A stretch of 64,000 bases of DNA from CBDBJK01 sp965206395 (GTDB lineage Bacteria; Chloroflexota; Dehalococcoidia; Lucifugimonadales; CATOSD01). Below, in pieces: positions 26,079-35,918 of this stretch. The notes under the pieces are model-generated. The model saw nothing but the letters and a program-made list of their open reading frames with translations, had not been told where the DNA came from and ran no database searches. Both the position numbers and the translations under genes were made by a program. The stretch covers positions 248,001 to 312,000 of the forward strand of contig CBDBJK010000036.1 of assembly GCA_965206395.1 (NCBI GenBank), written 5' to 3'. Position 1 is the stretch's first letter, and the number at the start of each line of letters is the position of its first letter.

Positions 26079-27797
26079 CCCGAATCCACCGAAGGAGGGC
26101 GTCGGGTTAGCGTCCTGAGGCGGCAAGAAGGTGCTCCTGTGCTTCTGGGATAATGGTTTTGTAGCAAAAAACCGACCCCGGAAAAGGAGCACCCAGTAGA
26201 TGCTGCCACGCAACCACCCCGACCGGATCCAAATCACCTTCGACGACCGCCGCTTGGTGGCCAATGCCGGGCTGCTCCTTCGGGCCACCCTGGCGCGGCA
26301 CCTCGGCCTGCCCGAACTCGTCCGGCAGCGCCTCGACCTGGGCGATGCCCCGGGGCGGGCGAACACGAGCGACAAGATGATGACGCTGGTGGCGTCTGCG
26401 CTGGCTGGGGGCGACTGCATTGACGACGCCGATGTGTTGCGCACCGGGGGGACGGCCAGCACCCTGGGCGGCACGGTCAAGGCGCCATCCACCCTGGGCA
26501 CCTTCCTGCGCAGCTTCCGGTGGGGCCACGTCCGTCAACTCGACCGGGTGAGCCGCGAGTTGCTGGCCCGGGCTTGGCAGGCCGGGGCGGGACCCGGCGA
26601 CGGGCCCCTGACCATTGACCTGGACTCCACCATCTGCGAGACCTACGGACTGGCCAAGGAGGGCGCCCGCCACCACGGCTATACCGGCAAGCGGGGCTAC
26701 CACCCGCTGTTGGCCGTCGCCGCCGGCACCGGAGACGTGCTGATGTCCCGGCTGCGCGAGGGCCGGGCCAACACCGCCCGCGGCGCCGCCCACTTCCTGC
26801 GGGAGACGGTGGGACGGGTGCGCTACGCCGGGGCCAACGGACGACTCACGCTACGGGCCGACAGCGGGTTCTACACTCATGGCGTGGTATCCGTCTGCCG
26901 CAAGATGGATGTCCGCTTCTCCATCACCATCCGCCAGCACAAAAGCCTGCACAATCTCATCGAGGCGATACCCGAAGATGCCTGGACGCCGATTCCTTAC
27001 TGGATGGACGGTGCCGCCGATGTGGCCGAGACCACCTGCACCCCCTTCCAGGCCGAGGCGGACGCCGCGCCGGTGCGGCTCATTGTCCGGCGGGTGAAGC
27101 TGACGCCCGGTTCCCAACTGGCCCTCTTCGCCAAATACAGCTATCATGGCTTCATCACCGACCGGGACGGGGAGTTGCTCGAACTGGAGGCTGACCATCG
27201 CCGCCACGCCGAGATCGAGAATGCCATACGCGACCTCAAGTACGGCGTCGGGCTGAACCATCTCCCCTCGGGCCGCTTCGCCGCCAACGGCGCCTGGCTG
27301 GCCGTCCAGACGATGGCCCACAACCTGGCCCGCTGGACGGCGCGGATCGGTCTGGGAGAGCGGATAGCCACCACCAAGACCCTCCGGCGGCGGTTCTTCT
27401 CCCTGGCCGGACGGCTCACCCGCTCGGCACGCCGGTTGACCCTGCATCTTCCGGATCGCTGGCCTTGGGCTGAGAAGTTCAGCCGCGCCTGGCCCGGCTG
27501 CGAGCCATTCCACTCCCGGCCTGACGGCACCGTCGGCGACCGACCCACCCACCGGACAACCGAAGATCCCCGCAGACTCGTGCCAGCCCGGTCCGAGAGA
27601 GTTCCCTGCTGCGTATTCTCTCGCCATCCCGCGCATCGCAGCTCCCGCAGACGGCCATAGGGGCCCCTGCGCGGCGATGAAGACCGTCCGCCGACCTCCC
27701 TTACCCCAAATGGAACCCAGGCTATTTCCCCTGTAGCTCCCTCACCCCCCTTCCGCTTTCCTCACGCCGTCCATCGGTGTCCTTCGGTGGATTCGGG
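26079..27797 (+). mobile_element. IS1380-family element b (1719 bp, intact)
   Basis: Ends CCCGAATCCACCGAAGGA and TCCTTCGGTGGATTCGGG are perfect 18-bp inverted repeats, flanked by CTTAG on both sides (26074-26078, 27798-27802). It carries a single transposase gene. The element is visibly more GC-rich than its surroundings, suggesting recent transfer from a high-GC donor. Confidence 0.95.
26200..27660 (+). CDS. IS1380-family transposase (element b)
   Basis: 486 aa. Blocks: DRIQITFDDRRLVANAGLLL, DGPLTIDLDSTICETYG (first Asp), GRLTLRADSGFYTHGVVSVC (second Asp), and ADHRRHAEIENAIRDLKYGV with GLNHLPSGRF (Glu region), as in the actinobacterial branch of the family. Very high third-position GC. The last 60 residues are low-complexity and may be read-through beyond the conserved end. 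Apparently functional. Confidence 0.93.
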   Translation: MLPRNHPDRIQITFDDRRLVANAGLLLRATLARHLGLPELVRQRLDLGDAPGRANTSDKMMTLVASALAGGDCIDDADVLRTGGTASTLGGTVKAPSTLGTFLRSFRWGHVRQLDRVSRELLARAWQAGAGPGDGPLTIDLDSTICETYGLAKEGARHHGYTGKRGYHPLLAVAAGTGDVLMSRLREGRANTARGAAHFLRETVGRVRYAGANGRLTLRADSGFYTHGVVSVCRKMDVRFSITIRQHKSLHNLIEAIPEDAWTPIPYWMDGAADVAETTCTPFQAEADAAPVRLIVRRVKLTPGSQLALFAKYSYHGFITDRDGELLELEADHRRHAEIENAIRDLKYGVGLNHLPSGRFAANGAWLAVQTMAHNLARWTARIGLGERIATTKTLRRRFFSLAGRLTRSARRLTLHLPDRWPWAEKFSRAWPGCEPFHSRPDGTVGDRPTHRTTEDPRRLVPARSERVPCCVFSRHPAHRSSRRRP

Positions 27798-27802
27798 CTT
27801 AG

Positions 27803-28246
27803 GCGGACATAGTCGCTGGACATCGACACAGGTCAGTGGGCCTGGAGGCGACTGGAAGTGATGGTGCCAAGGCCTCCGGTTAGCAGAGTGCCGATCGCTA
27901 ACCCCAGACGACCTATCCCTAAAGGTTCCAGTTGCCATCCTTCCTGCCGCCCGACCGGGAAGACATCTGTCAAGGATTCATCCCTGACCTGGTAGTCTCC
28001 CAACGGCAACCCGGAATTCGCCACCGTGCTCAAGGTGGTGCGCACCCTAAGCCGGCTTCGTGCCGCCACCCGCGTGACGTGCCACGGCGAATAAGGAACG
28101 CATGGTGAGGGCGCTGCCATTGACAAACCGTGTGAAAGTCTGTAACCTCACCGGTTGGCCTCATCAGACCTGCATGGTAAAATTGATGTGGCGGAAGCGC
28201 ATCAGCTTTGACATGAGACGGATCAATTGTTTCGAAAGGATCTGAC
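27803..28246. other. Degraded region with a possible antitoxin remnant (28005-28094, plus strand)
   Basis: No intact gene. On the plus strand 28005-28094 reads GNPEFATVLKVVRTLSRLR and stops, resembling the last helix of HigA-type addiction-module antitoxins (GNPxFxTVLKVVRALGLRL). A stop lies just upstream in frame, so only the tail survives. The rest, up to the ribosome-binding region of the next gene, shows nothing I can assign. Confidence 0.4.
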
Positions 28247-30382
28247 GTGAAAAAGGAATTCTGTCTGGTAATCGCGATAGTCCTGATAGCTGCAGCCCTC
28301 GTTGGCTGCAGCAACGACTCCGCAATGACGCAGCAGCCGCCCACAGTTACAGAGCCTGCTCCAACGGCCGAACCGACTTCCACACCGACCGTCGTCCCTA
28401 CGCCCACGGCTACGCCCACGGCTACGCCCACGGCTACGCCCACGGCTACGCCGACGCCCACACGCGCGCCAACTCCCACGGCAACGACCCCACCGGACAC
28501 CACGTCCAAGATCGACCGGGATGTCGAGATCGAAGGCGATATAGACCTTCCTCCGGATTGCTTGCCCGGCGGCATGCTCGGCGATGCCGCAACGGTCTCT
28601 TCATGCAACGCGCAGGCCATGCAGCAGGTTGAGAGCTTCTCTTTCGACGGGGAGTTCAATCTGCTGGCTATCTTCCCTGTGGAAGGCGTTGGAGAGGAGG
28701 GCTCCATACGGATAAGCGGCGCTATTGTCCTGCCGGACAGGTTCAGATTCAAGATATCCCTGAACCCCGACAGTGAGATGATCGAGATGAACGGGGTGGT
28801 CATAGGAGAGGACAGCTACATCCGGGACCCTGAATCAAACCAGTGGTTCAAGGGGAGTCCTCCTGACTCTGATTTCCTGGGCGTCGTGCAGCTGGTCGGA
28901 TTACTTCACCTGCCGAACGACGCTAGCGCGACTCTGAACGAATCCATAGACCTTGACGATGGGACCAGAGGCTACCTGCTTGTCTCTGATCAGACCGGTC
29001 AGGAAAGCGGGATGGAGGGACTCGGGCTCCTAGGCGGCAACCTTATCAGGGTTGTGGGCGCCGATGACTTCCTGACCAGGGAGATCAGGATTGTTGTTGA
29101 AGGCGTGGACGATGAGGCGCGCGATCTCATAACCATCAGATACCACGGCTACAACGAGCCGCTTGAGATAGAACCGCCTGCGAAGTACTTAACGTTTCCG
29201 GATGACTCGATGGGGTCCGGATATCTGGGAGCGGTGGAAGTGGCCCGAGGCGAGGCTATCCAGATACGTTCGATGCACGTCCTAACAGGGCTTGGCGACT
29301 TGGGTGCCCCGAGCCAACGCGGCGTGGCACTGGCGTTGGCTGATTATGGCCCTATCAAGGGGCACGATGTCGAGATGGGCGCCGGCCTCGACTCGCTCTG
29401 CACCGAGGAAGGCGGACGTGCCGCCGCGGATACGGTGACCGGCGACCCCCGGGTCGTCGGCGTCATCGGCACGTCCTGCTCGGTCGCCGCCACAGCCGCC
29501 TCGCCGATCCTCAGCGAGGCTGGCCTGGTGATGATCTCTTCCTCCAATACGGCCCCTTCGCTGACCTCCGACCTTCGTGGCAACGCCGGTTCCAACTACC
29601 ACCCTGGCTACTACCGGACCGCCAGCAACGATCTGCACGAGGCGCGCGCAGTCGCGCAGTTCGCCTACAACGATCTCGGCCTGCGCAGGATGGCGGCCAT
29701 CCACGACGGCGACCCCTACACCACCGGCCTGACCGGCGCCTTCACCACCGCGTTCGGGGAGCTTGGCGGCTCGGTCGCCGTCGCATCTGTCAGCAGGGGT
29801 GACACGGACATGGTCCCCGTCCTCACCCGGATTGCGGCTGGCAGTCCAGACGGCCTCTTCTTTCCGCTGTTCCAGGAAGAAGGCTCTGCCATCATCCGGC
29901 AGGTCGGCCAGATCGCTGGGCTTGAGGACGTCACGCTGATTGGCGGCGCGGCCCTGCTGGTCTCCGAGTTCCTGGCCATCCCCGAGTCGGAGGGCGTCTA
30001 CTTCCCAGGTCCGGAGTTGAGCTTCGGCGGCAACACGAACGAGGCGACCGGCAAGGGCGGCGAGGCGCTCGTCGCCGACTATCGAGAGCGGTACGGCGAG
30101 GCGTCCACATCCGCCTATTTGGCCCACGCCTACGACGCGGCCACGATGCTCCTCCGCGCGATCGACGTGGTCTCTGTTGTCGACGGAGATACGCTGTACA
30201 TCGACCGGGCCAGGCTCCGGGAGGCGCTGGCCGGAGTTTCCGGCTTCAGGGGTATCATCGGGGTCATCTCCTGTGACGAGTTCGGCGACTGCGGCACCGG
30301 CCGCGTACAAATAGCGTACCACACCGATTCCAGCGTCACCGACATTGCGGGGCTACCCGTTGTCTACAGCTACGCGCCCTGA
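28247..30382 (+). CDS. Lipoprotein with LppX/LprG-like domain fused to a branched-chain amino-acid-type binding domain
   Basis: 711 aa. A lipoprotein signal (MKKEFCLVIAIVLIAAALVG, lipidated Cys21) is followed by a Thr/Pro linker of repeated TATP units (about residues 28-85). A domain at about 105-310 resembles LppX/LprG-type lipid-binding lipoproteins (VESFSFDGEFNLL, FRFKISLNPDSEMIEMNGVV, YIRDPESNQWFKG). From about 335 to the end is a periplasmic binding protein of the LivJ type (RGVALALADYGPIKGHDVEM, VVGVIGTSCSVAATAASPIL, YYRTASNDLHEARAVAQFAY, SAYLAHAYDAATMLLRAIDV). It would be anchored outside the cytoplasmic membrane. No permease or ATPase genes are adjacent, so it may sense or scavenge rather than feed a local importer. 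Domain limits are by eye. Confidence 0.85.
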   Translation: MKKEFCLVIAIVLIAAALVGCSNDSAMTQQPPTVTEPAPTAEPTSTPTVVPTPTATPTATPTATPTATPTPTRAPTPTATTPPDTTSKIDRDVEIEGDIDLPPDCLPGGMLGDAATVSSCNAQAMQQVESFSFDGEFNLLAIFPVEGVGEEGSIRISGAIVLPDRFRFKISLNPDSEMIEMNGVVIGEDSYIRDPESNQWFKGSPPDSDFLGVVQLVGLLHLPNDASATLNESIDLDDGTRGYLLVSDQTGQESGMEGLGLLGGNLIRVVGADDFLTREIRIVVEGVDDEARDLITIRYHGYNEPLEIEPPAKYLTFPDDSMGSGYLGAVEVARGEAIQIRSMHVLTGLGDLGAPSQRGVALALADYGPIKGHDVEMGAGLDSLCTEEGGRAAADTVTGDPRVVGVIGTSCSVAATAASPILSEAGLVMISSSNTAPSLTSDLRGNAGSNYHPGYYRTASNDLHEARAVAQFAYNDLGLRRMAAIHDGDPYTTGLTGAFTTAFGELGGSVAVASVSRGDTDMVPVLTRIAAGSPDGLFFPLFQEEGSAIIRQVGQIAGLEDVTLIGGAALLVSEFLAIPESEGVYFPGPELSFGGNTNEATGKGGEALVADYRERYGEASTSAYLAHAYDAATMLLRAIDVVSVVDGDTLYIDRARLREALAGVSGFRGIIGVISCDEFGDCGTGRVQIAYHTDSSVTDIAGLPVVYSYAP
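28400..28450 (+). repeat. 12-bp tandem repeat encoding the Thr-Ala-Thr-Pro linker
   Basis: TACGCCCACGGC is repeated about four times in tandem. It is in frame, so copy-number change alters linker length by four residues without breaking the gene. Confidence 0.85.
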
Positions 30383-30495
30383 TTTGCCAACCTACGTCGT
30401 GGCAGGATTACTCCGCGTGGGCGTGCCCTATCGTCCCCACGTGGCATATGACGAGCTTGGAGGCCGCGGATCTACCTAAGGAAGGAGACAAGCAG

Positions 30496-33400
30496 TTGGC
30501 GTTCACTTTGCGCGTAAGGGGTGTGTTGGGAAGGTTCGCATGCCGGATAGTATGGGTTGGACTGCTGTGTTTGCTGGCCGCCGCGTTGCTGTCGGCATGT
30601 GACGACGGGCCGACAACAACGCCAACGGTCCTGCCTCCGGAAACGCCCGGGCCTATACAGACCACCAGTACCCCTACGCCGACATCAGTTCTGCCAACAT
30701 CCACTCCTGTGCCAACGCCGACACCAGACCCCACGCTGACTCCCACACCCGAACCGACCCCAACGCCGGAGCAGGTTGGCGCCCCCGCGATACGTGAGTA
30801 CGACATTGACGCTGGCACGCTCTGGGGGAAGCTGTTCGACACCTTCACCACCTCCGAACAGTCGTGCATCCGAAACGAACTGGGTGACGAGCTGCTGGAG
30901 TCCGCACTGGAACGGCGTGCGATGTCTGAAGGCGACACGGAACAGTGGGAGGCGTCAATATTCGGCTGCCTCGCTCCGGAAACAGCCGCCGGATTATTCC
31001 TCTCTGCCCTTGTTGCGCAGATGGAGGGGCTGACCGAGGAGGCTGAAGGGTGCCTGAGAGAGTTGCTGGCGGACGCCGATGTGGCTGATATCGTTGCCGG
31101 TACCCTGCCGGACGCCAGCCCTGCCGCCGCCACTGCAGCCTTGAAGTTTACGGTCGGCCTCCTGAGCTGTGTTCCTGAACAGATGCTGCCTGGCGATGCC
31201 GGTCCCCCCGACCCACCGCAGGCGGATGAGTCCCTGCTCTGGCGCAATCCCACCGGAGGCTGGGTTGTCAATGCACCGACCGTGGCCGACGGCGTGGTCT
31301 ACGCAGGGTCTGACGACAACCACGTGTATGCCTTGGACGCGGAGACCGGAGAGTTGCTGTGGCGCTTTGAGACGGACGATGTCATAAGGTCGTCCCCAAC
31401 CGTGGCCGGCGGGGCGGTGTACGTAGGGTCCAACGACAACCACGTGTATGCCCTGGATGCCGAGACCGGGGGGTTGCTGTGGAGTTACGACACCGGCGAC
31501 TGGGCGCAGTACTCCCCTACCGTAAGTGGCGGGATGGTCTACCTCGGCGCACTGGCGGAGGGGGACCACAGGGTCCACGCCCTCGACGCAATGACCGGAG
31601 AAGTCCTGTGGTTTGCCGAAAGGCCGTATCCGTTCACCCCTGAGTTCACTCCTACGGTTGCGGGCGACAAGGTCTACGTGCCGGGCGGATTCGGCGAGTT
31701 CCATGCCCTGGACGCATCAACCGGAAAGGTGGTCTGGAGCTTCAATACCGGGATCCCCGTGGAATCTCCACCCACAGTCATCGGAGGAATCGTATACCTG
31801 ACGGCCTTCAACACCGCCCACGCCCTGGACGAGGCGACCGGGGCGCTCATCTGGAGCTACGGGACGGAGAGGTTCCCCGCGAGGGACTTCCCGGCCGTAG
31901 TCGCAGACAACGTCTACTACTTCTCGCCGGACGAACACATCTACGCCCTGGACACAGCGACGGGGGAGGTCCTCTGGTCATACGAAGCGGGCATGATGAT
32001 CAACACCGCGCCCGTGACTGCCGGGGGCATCGTGTACGTGGGCTCCGAATCCGGCCGGTTCTACGCCCTTGACGCCGCCACCGGCGGGCTCGTCTGGAGC
32101 CGGGAGTCGATGGCCTGGGCCTTGCAGTCACCCATGGTGGCCGACGGCGTTCTGTATGCAGAGTCCAGCGATGGACACCTACGGGCGCTGGATGCGGCAA
32201 CCGGGGAAGAGCTCTGGAGGTTTCAGAAGGGCTATTTCGACGGTGTCCCGTCCTACACCATTACCGGCGGCGTCTTGTACGTGGGCTCCCTGGACGGCGG
32301 CGTCTACGCCTTCATCGCTCCATTAGGAACCACAACAGAGGGGAAAGTTCTGACAATCCTCTATTGGCAGGCTCCAACTCTGCCTGGACCCTACCTGTCG
32401 GCTGGCACTAAAGACGTGGATGCCGGAGCAATCACGTTGGAGCCTCTGGCTAAATACGACCCGGACGGCAACCTCGTGCCAGCGCTGGCCGCCCAAATCC
32501 CGACAATCGAGAACGGAGGCTTTTCCCAGGACCTGATGTCGATTACCTGGAAGCTGAAGGAGGGCCTGAAGTGGTCGGATGGCAGCGACATGACGGCCGA
32601 GGATGTTGTCTTCACGTGGCTCTATTGCGTGGATGAAGATACGGGATGCACGGCCGAGAGCTCGTTTGACGGCATCGCCTCCGTGCTGGCCCTCGACAAT
32701 CTCACCGTCCAAATCGCCTTCGACGCGCCCACACCCTACCCGTACCGGGCCTTCGTTGGCGCCGGAACGCCCATCATCAGCCGCGCGCAGTTTGCCGACT
32801 GCATCGGCGCGGCCGCCACGACCTGCGAGGCGCAGAACACCGCCCCGCTGGGCACCGGCCCCTACCGCATCACCGGTTTCAAGACCAACGAAGGGGCCGT
32901 CTACGAGCGCAACCCCTTCTACCGGGGCCCGGCGCCCTATTTCGACAGGGTAGTCCTCAAGGGCGGCGGCGATGCGATTTCGGCGGCCCGCGCCGTGATG
33001 GAAAGGGGCGAAGCCGACTACGCCTGGAACACACAAGTGGAGCCGGAGATTCTTACTCGGATGGAAGCGGCTGGACTGGGCGCAGTGGTCGTCGCCTTCA
33101 CCAGCCTGGTGGAGCGTATCGTCGTCAACCAGACCAATCCCGACCCGGCTTTGGGCGACAATCGCTCCGAGTATCTGGATGGACAAAACCCCCACCCCTT
33201 CCTGACCTTCAAGCCCATTCGCCAGGCCATGTCGCTGGCCATAGACCGCAGCCGCATATCGGAGGACCTCTACGGCTTCGCTGCGGAGCCCACCTGCAAT
33301 CTGTTGACCGGCCCGCCCATTTATGTTTCGACCGCCAACGACGGGTGCCTGACCCAGGACATCGAGGGCGCCAACCGGCTGCTGGACGATAACGGTGTCC

Positions 33401-34002
33401 TCGATACCGACGGCGACGGCGTCCGTGAATACAACGGAGTGCCCCTGCGGATCACTTACCAGACCTCGGTCAATGCTATTCGACAGGACACGCAGGCCCT
33501 CGTTCGCGGTTGGTGGCGTCGGATAGGCATCGAGACGGAGCTGGTACAGCACGATGCCAGCGTCTTTTTCGGCGGCGACCCCGTGGCTAACAAGGAAGCG
33601 TCGTATCGCAGGTTCTTCGCCGACGTGCAGATGTACGCTTCCGGTTCGGGCATAGACCCGCAGCAGTCCCTATCCGGCCCCCTCTGCAAACATATCCCGA
33701 CCAAGGGCAATGACTGGGCCTTGGGGAACATTGCCCGCTCGTGCAATCCGGAGTACGACAGACTCTACGCCCAGCTGGAGCAAACCCAAATCGGCTCGGA
33801 GCGGGAGGCACTGGTAAAGCAGCTGCACGACATGGACGTGCAGGGCTATTACGAGATTCCATTGGTGAGCCGGGCCTTCGTTTCCGCACACCTGAACACC
33901 CTGAAGGGCGTTCGGATCGACGGCTGGGATAGCGAGATGTGGAATATCGCCGAATGGCGGCGCTTAGAAACTATCTCAAAATCTGAACCACAAATGCATT
34001 GA
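30496..34002 (+). CDS. Lipoprotein: PQQ-type beta-propeller fused to an oligopeptide-binding (SBP_bac_5) domain; C-terminus altered by IS
   Basis: About 1168 aa. I prefer TTG at 30496 (GAAGGAG at 30481-30487) over the in-frame ATG at 30448, which lacks a ribosome-binding site. The signal peptide then ends LLCLLAAALLSA with the lipidated Cys. After a Pro/Thr linker comes a helical segment, then about eight blades of the form GGAVYVGSNDNHVYALDAET and GLLWSYDTGD (PQQ_2-like propeller). From EGKVLTILYWQAPTLPGPY on there is an ABC family 5 solute-binding domain (LKEGLKWSDGSDMTAEDVVF, APLGTGPYRITGFKTNEGAV, PIRQAMSLAIDRSRISEDLY). Family 5 proteins bind peptides, nickel or sugars. The final residues (after AEWRR) are encoded by the left end of IS427-b, so the native C-terminus is slightly shortened. 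No transporter genes are adjacent. Confidence 0.85.
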   Translation: MAFTLRVRGVLGRFACRIVWVGLLCLLAAALLSACDDGPTTTPTVLPPETPGPIQTTSTPTPTSVLPTSTPVPTPTPDPTLTPTPEPTPTPEQVGAPAIREYDIDAGTLWGKLFDTFTTSEQSCIRNELGDELLESALERRAMSEGDTEQWEASIFGCLAPETAAGLFLSALVAQMEGLTEEAEGCLRELLADADVADIVAGTLPDASPAAATAALKFTVGLLSCVPEQMLPGDAGPPDPPQADESLLWRNPTGGWVVNAPTVADGVVYAGSDDNHVYALDAETGELLWRFETDDVIRSSPTVAGGAVYVGSNDNHVYALDAETGGLLWSYDTGDWAQYSPTVSGGMVYLGALAEGDHRVHALDAMTGEVLWFAERPYPFTPEFTPTVAGDKVYVPGGFGEFHALDASTGKVVWSFNTGIPVESPPTVIGGIVYLTAFNTAHALDEATGALIWSYGTERFPARDFPAVVADNVYYFSPDEHIYALDTATGEVLWSYEAGMMINTAPVTAGGIVYVGSESGRFYALDAATGGLVWSRESMAWALQSPMVADGVLYAESSDGHLRALDAATGEELWRFQKGYFDGVPSYTITGGVLYVGSLDGGVYAFIAPLGTTTEGKVLTILYWQAPTLPGPYLSAGTKDVDAGAITLEPLAKYDPDGNLVPALAAQIPTIENGGFSQDLMSITWKLKEGLKWSDGSDMTAEDVVFTWLYCVDEDTGCTAESSFDGIASVLALDNLTVQIAFDAPTPYPYRAFVGAGTPIISRAQFADCIGAAATTCEAQNTAPLGTGPYRITGFKTNEGAVYERNPFYRGPAPYFDRVVLKGGGDAISAARAVMERGEADYAWNTQVEPEILTRMEAAGLGAVVVAFTSLVERIVVNQTNPDPALGDNRSEYLDGQNPHPFLTFKPIRQAMSLAIDRSRISEDLYGFAAEPTCNLLTGPPIYVSTANDGCLTQDIEGANRLLDDNGVLDTDGDGVREYNGVPLRITYQTSVNAIRQDTQALVRGWWRRIGIETELVQHDASVFFGGDPVANKEASYRRFFADVQMYASGSGIDPQQSLSGPLCKHIPTKGNDWALGNIARSCNPEYDRLYAQLEQTQIGSEREALVKQLHDMDVQGYYEIPLVSRAFVSAHLNTLKGVRIDGWDSEMWNIAEWRRLETISKSEPQMH

Positions 34003-34895
34003 TCGGTTTCTAGGACGATTCGTATGGTTTCTCCAAAAGCATCGGGAGGGACCGCATGGGGAAACAAGAGACGCTAGAGACCATCTGGGAAGTACCGGAC
34101 GAGCTTTGGGAACGGATCGAACCTATCATCCTGGAGGAAGACCCGCCCAAAGCCCGGGGCCGCAAGCGCTCTGACCCACGACAGATGCTCAACGGCATCA
34201 TCTTCCGGCTGCGCAGCGGGTGCCAATGGAACCGATTGCCGAAAGAGCTTGGGGACGACAGCACCATTCATCGCACCTTTCAACGGTGGGTGGGGACGGG
34301 CGTCTTGCACCGAATGTGGGGAGCCCTGGTGGAGGGGTGCGAAGAGTTGGATGGCGTGGACTGGGAATGGCAGGCGGCAGACGTAGCCATGGGCAAGGCA
34401 CGTTTTGGGGGGACCTGATTGGGCCCAACCCTACGGACCGTGGCAAGGCTGGTACCAAGCGCAGTCTCCTTGTGGATGGAGAGGGCGGCCCCTTGAGCAT
34501 TGTGGTTGCGGGAGCAAACGTGCACGATGCCAAGCTGTTGGAGGCGACCCTGGACGCCATTGTGGTCGAACGACCACAGCCCACCGAGGAGGAACCCCAA
34601 CACCTGTGTCTGGACAAAGGGTATGACAATCCTTCAGGCCGTGGGGCTGCCGCCGGACACGGCTATAGGGAGCACATCCGACGCATCGGCGAGGAGAAGC
34701 TGGACGCCTCTGGCGACAAGCGGTATCCGGCGCGCCGGTGGGTTGTGGAACGGACGCTGGCATGGCTCTCCAAGTGCCGTGCGGTCCTGGTCCGGTACGA
34801 CAAGAAGGCAGCGAACTACCTCGGTGTGTTACAGCTCGCATGTGCGCTCCTGTGGTTCCGGCGACAGTGGCGTCTGGCCATTTTGAGATAGTTAC
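33967..34895 (+). mobile_element. IS5-family (IS427-like) element b (about 929 bp)
   Basis: Inverted repeats AACTATCTCAAAAT (33969-33982) and ATTTTGAGATAGTT (34880-34893). Flanks are TTA on the left and TAA on the right, both fitting a TNA target but not identical, so one side may have mutated. It inserted at the extreme 3' end of the propeller/binding-protein gene. Confidence 0.85.
34056..34891 (+). CDS. IS427-like transposase b (two frames, -1 slippery site)
   Basis: The first frame (34056-34418) has VPDELWERIEPIILEEDPPK, GIIFRLRSGCQWNRLP and the first Asp region WQAADVAMGKARFGG. The second frame, ending at 34891, has IGPNPTDRGKAGTKRSLLVD, LCLDKGYDNPSG and RRWVVERTLAWLSKCRAVL. The switch is -1 at TTTTGGGGGG (34403-34412), the same architecture as element a. 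About 278 aa if shifted. Confidence 0.88.
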
Positions 34896-34939
34896 TAAGG
34901 CTAATGAGGAGAGCCTCAGTTTGAGTCGAGGAGGAAAGC

Positions 34940-35347
34940 ATGTCCATCCTGATTCGTGCGGCAGCGGCTTACCTTGTGTTGCTTGCGGCTGTGGTTGCCG
35001 TAAACTTTATCGTTACTCCCCTGTACCACCCGGGCGGAGACGAGCCATTCACGGTGTGGGAGATACTCAACTGGTTCATGGCGGTGGGTATGGTGATTGC
35101 TTTGGCCGCCAGCTACGTGGAAAAGCGCCGTGTCGATGGCGACGGTTCGGCGGACCTGAAGCGCTACCTGGAAGCGAACGCGGTTTTCTACGGGGCAGTT
35201 GCTGTGTTCATCCTGTTCTTCTGGAACTGGTTTAGCTCTCTGTCTCCCAACAACGAGGCCGACGGACAATTTTGGGCCGTCATCGACACCCTCATGCCCA
35301 TCGTGATGGGCGTAACGGGCTGCCGCATGTGCAGACGCGGCAGCTGA
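34940..35347 (+). CDS. Hypothetical membrane protein (135 aa, four helices)
   Basis: ATG follows GAGGAGGAAAGC. Four hydrophobic segments: AAAAYLVLLAAVVAVNFIV, NWFMAVGMVIALAASYV, AVFYGAVAVFILFFWNWF and DTLMPIVMGVTGC. No family is recognised. It directly follows IS427-b and has no clear partner. The coding potential is good; the function is unknown. Confidence 0.75.
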   Translation: MSILIRAAAAYLVLLAAVVAVNFIVTPLYHPGGDEPFTVWEILNWFMAVGMVIALAASYVEKRRVDGDGSADLKRYLEANAVFYGAVAVFILFFWNWFSSLSPNNEADGQFWAVIDTLMPIVMGVTGCRMCRRGS

Positions 35348-35485
35348 CCAAGGAACGCCGCGCAAGGTTTCTGGCAAAGCCCGTTGCGACCCTTGGTACG
35401 AGTTCGCAGTACAGCATGCTTAGGCCCACCACCCTGACTGAAGACAACACCGGGGCCGCCCTGAGATGCGGGAAGAGGGTGGGAG

Positions 35486-35918
35486 ATGATTCCTGACTAC
35501 ATACGAGAACAAGTGCTGAACGCAAAGCCGCCCGATGGCTGCTGTGTCCCTGGGGGTTCGGTTCCCGCCGTAGCGGAAGGCCACTTCACCTTCGCTCGCG
35601 CCGCCACCGTCGGCATCAATCCGCACGGATCGTGGAACCGTAAAGACTATTTGCCCAAAGAGTGCTTGACCCTGGACAGAGACGACTTAGACGAACAATT
35701 CCTCAACCGGGTGTGGGAGGAGAAAACGCGATACTTCGAGCGCAATACTGATCGGTACTTCACCATGTTGAAGCCGATCCTCAACGTGTGCGGAGTCACT
35801 TACGGCGGCAAATATGGCGCTGATCGACCCCGACTTGGCCTGTTCTCTGGACCTGGTCCAATGGCCCACGGATCCTCTGTGGAGCAAGCTGCCAAGGAAA
35901 AGGAGGTACCCTCAAAAA
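35486..35918 (+). pseudogene. Hypothetical protein, N-terminal part (frameshifted, then cut by IS256)
   Basis: Starts MIPDYIREQVLNAKPPDGCC. ATVGINPHGSWNRKDYLPKE, YFTMLKPILNVCG and VTYGGKYG follow; after about 35820 the reading must shift one frame to give DPDLACSLDLVQWPTDPLW. The pattern GINPHGSW ... LDLVQWPTDP weakly recalls the uracil-DNA-glycosylase-like fold, but I would not assign it. The IS256 element begins at 35919. The 3' part of the same gene is probably 37255-37487. Confidence 0.6.

Noticed and set aside
28399..28450. Short direct repeats that might suggest a CRISPR or minisatellite
   Set aside because: Units are 12 bp, contiguous without spacers and in frame, encoding a Thr-Ala-Thr-Pro linker of a lipoprotein.
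29282..30322. Long open frame on the minus strand (346 codons)
   Set aside because: It is antisense to the LivJ-like domain of the lipoprotein at 28247-30382; GC-rich third positions keep the opposite strand open. The sequence is low-complexity Ala/Gly/Arg with no family resemblance.
32323..33552. Long minus-strand open frame (409 codons)
   Set aside because: Antisense to the solute-binding half of the fusion lipoprotein, whose plus-strand reading has clear family motifs.
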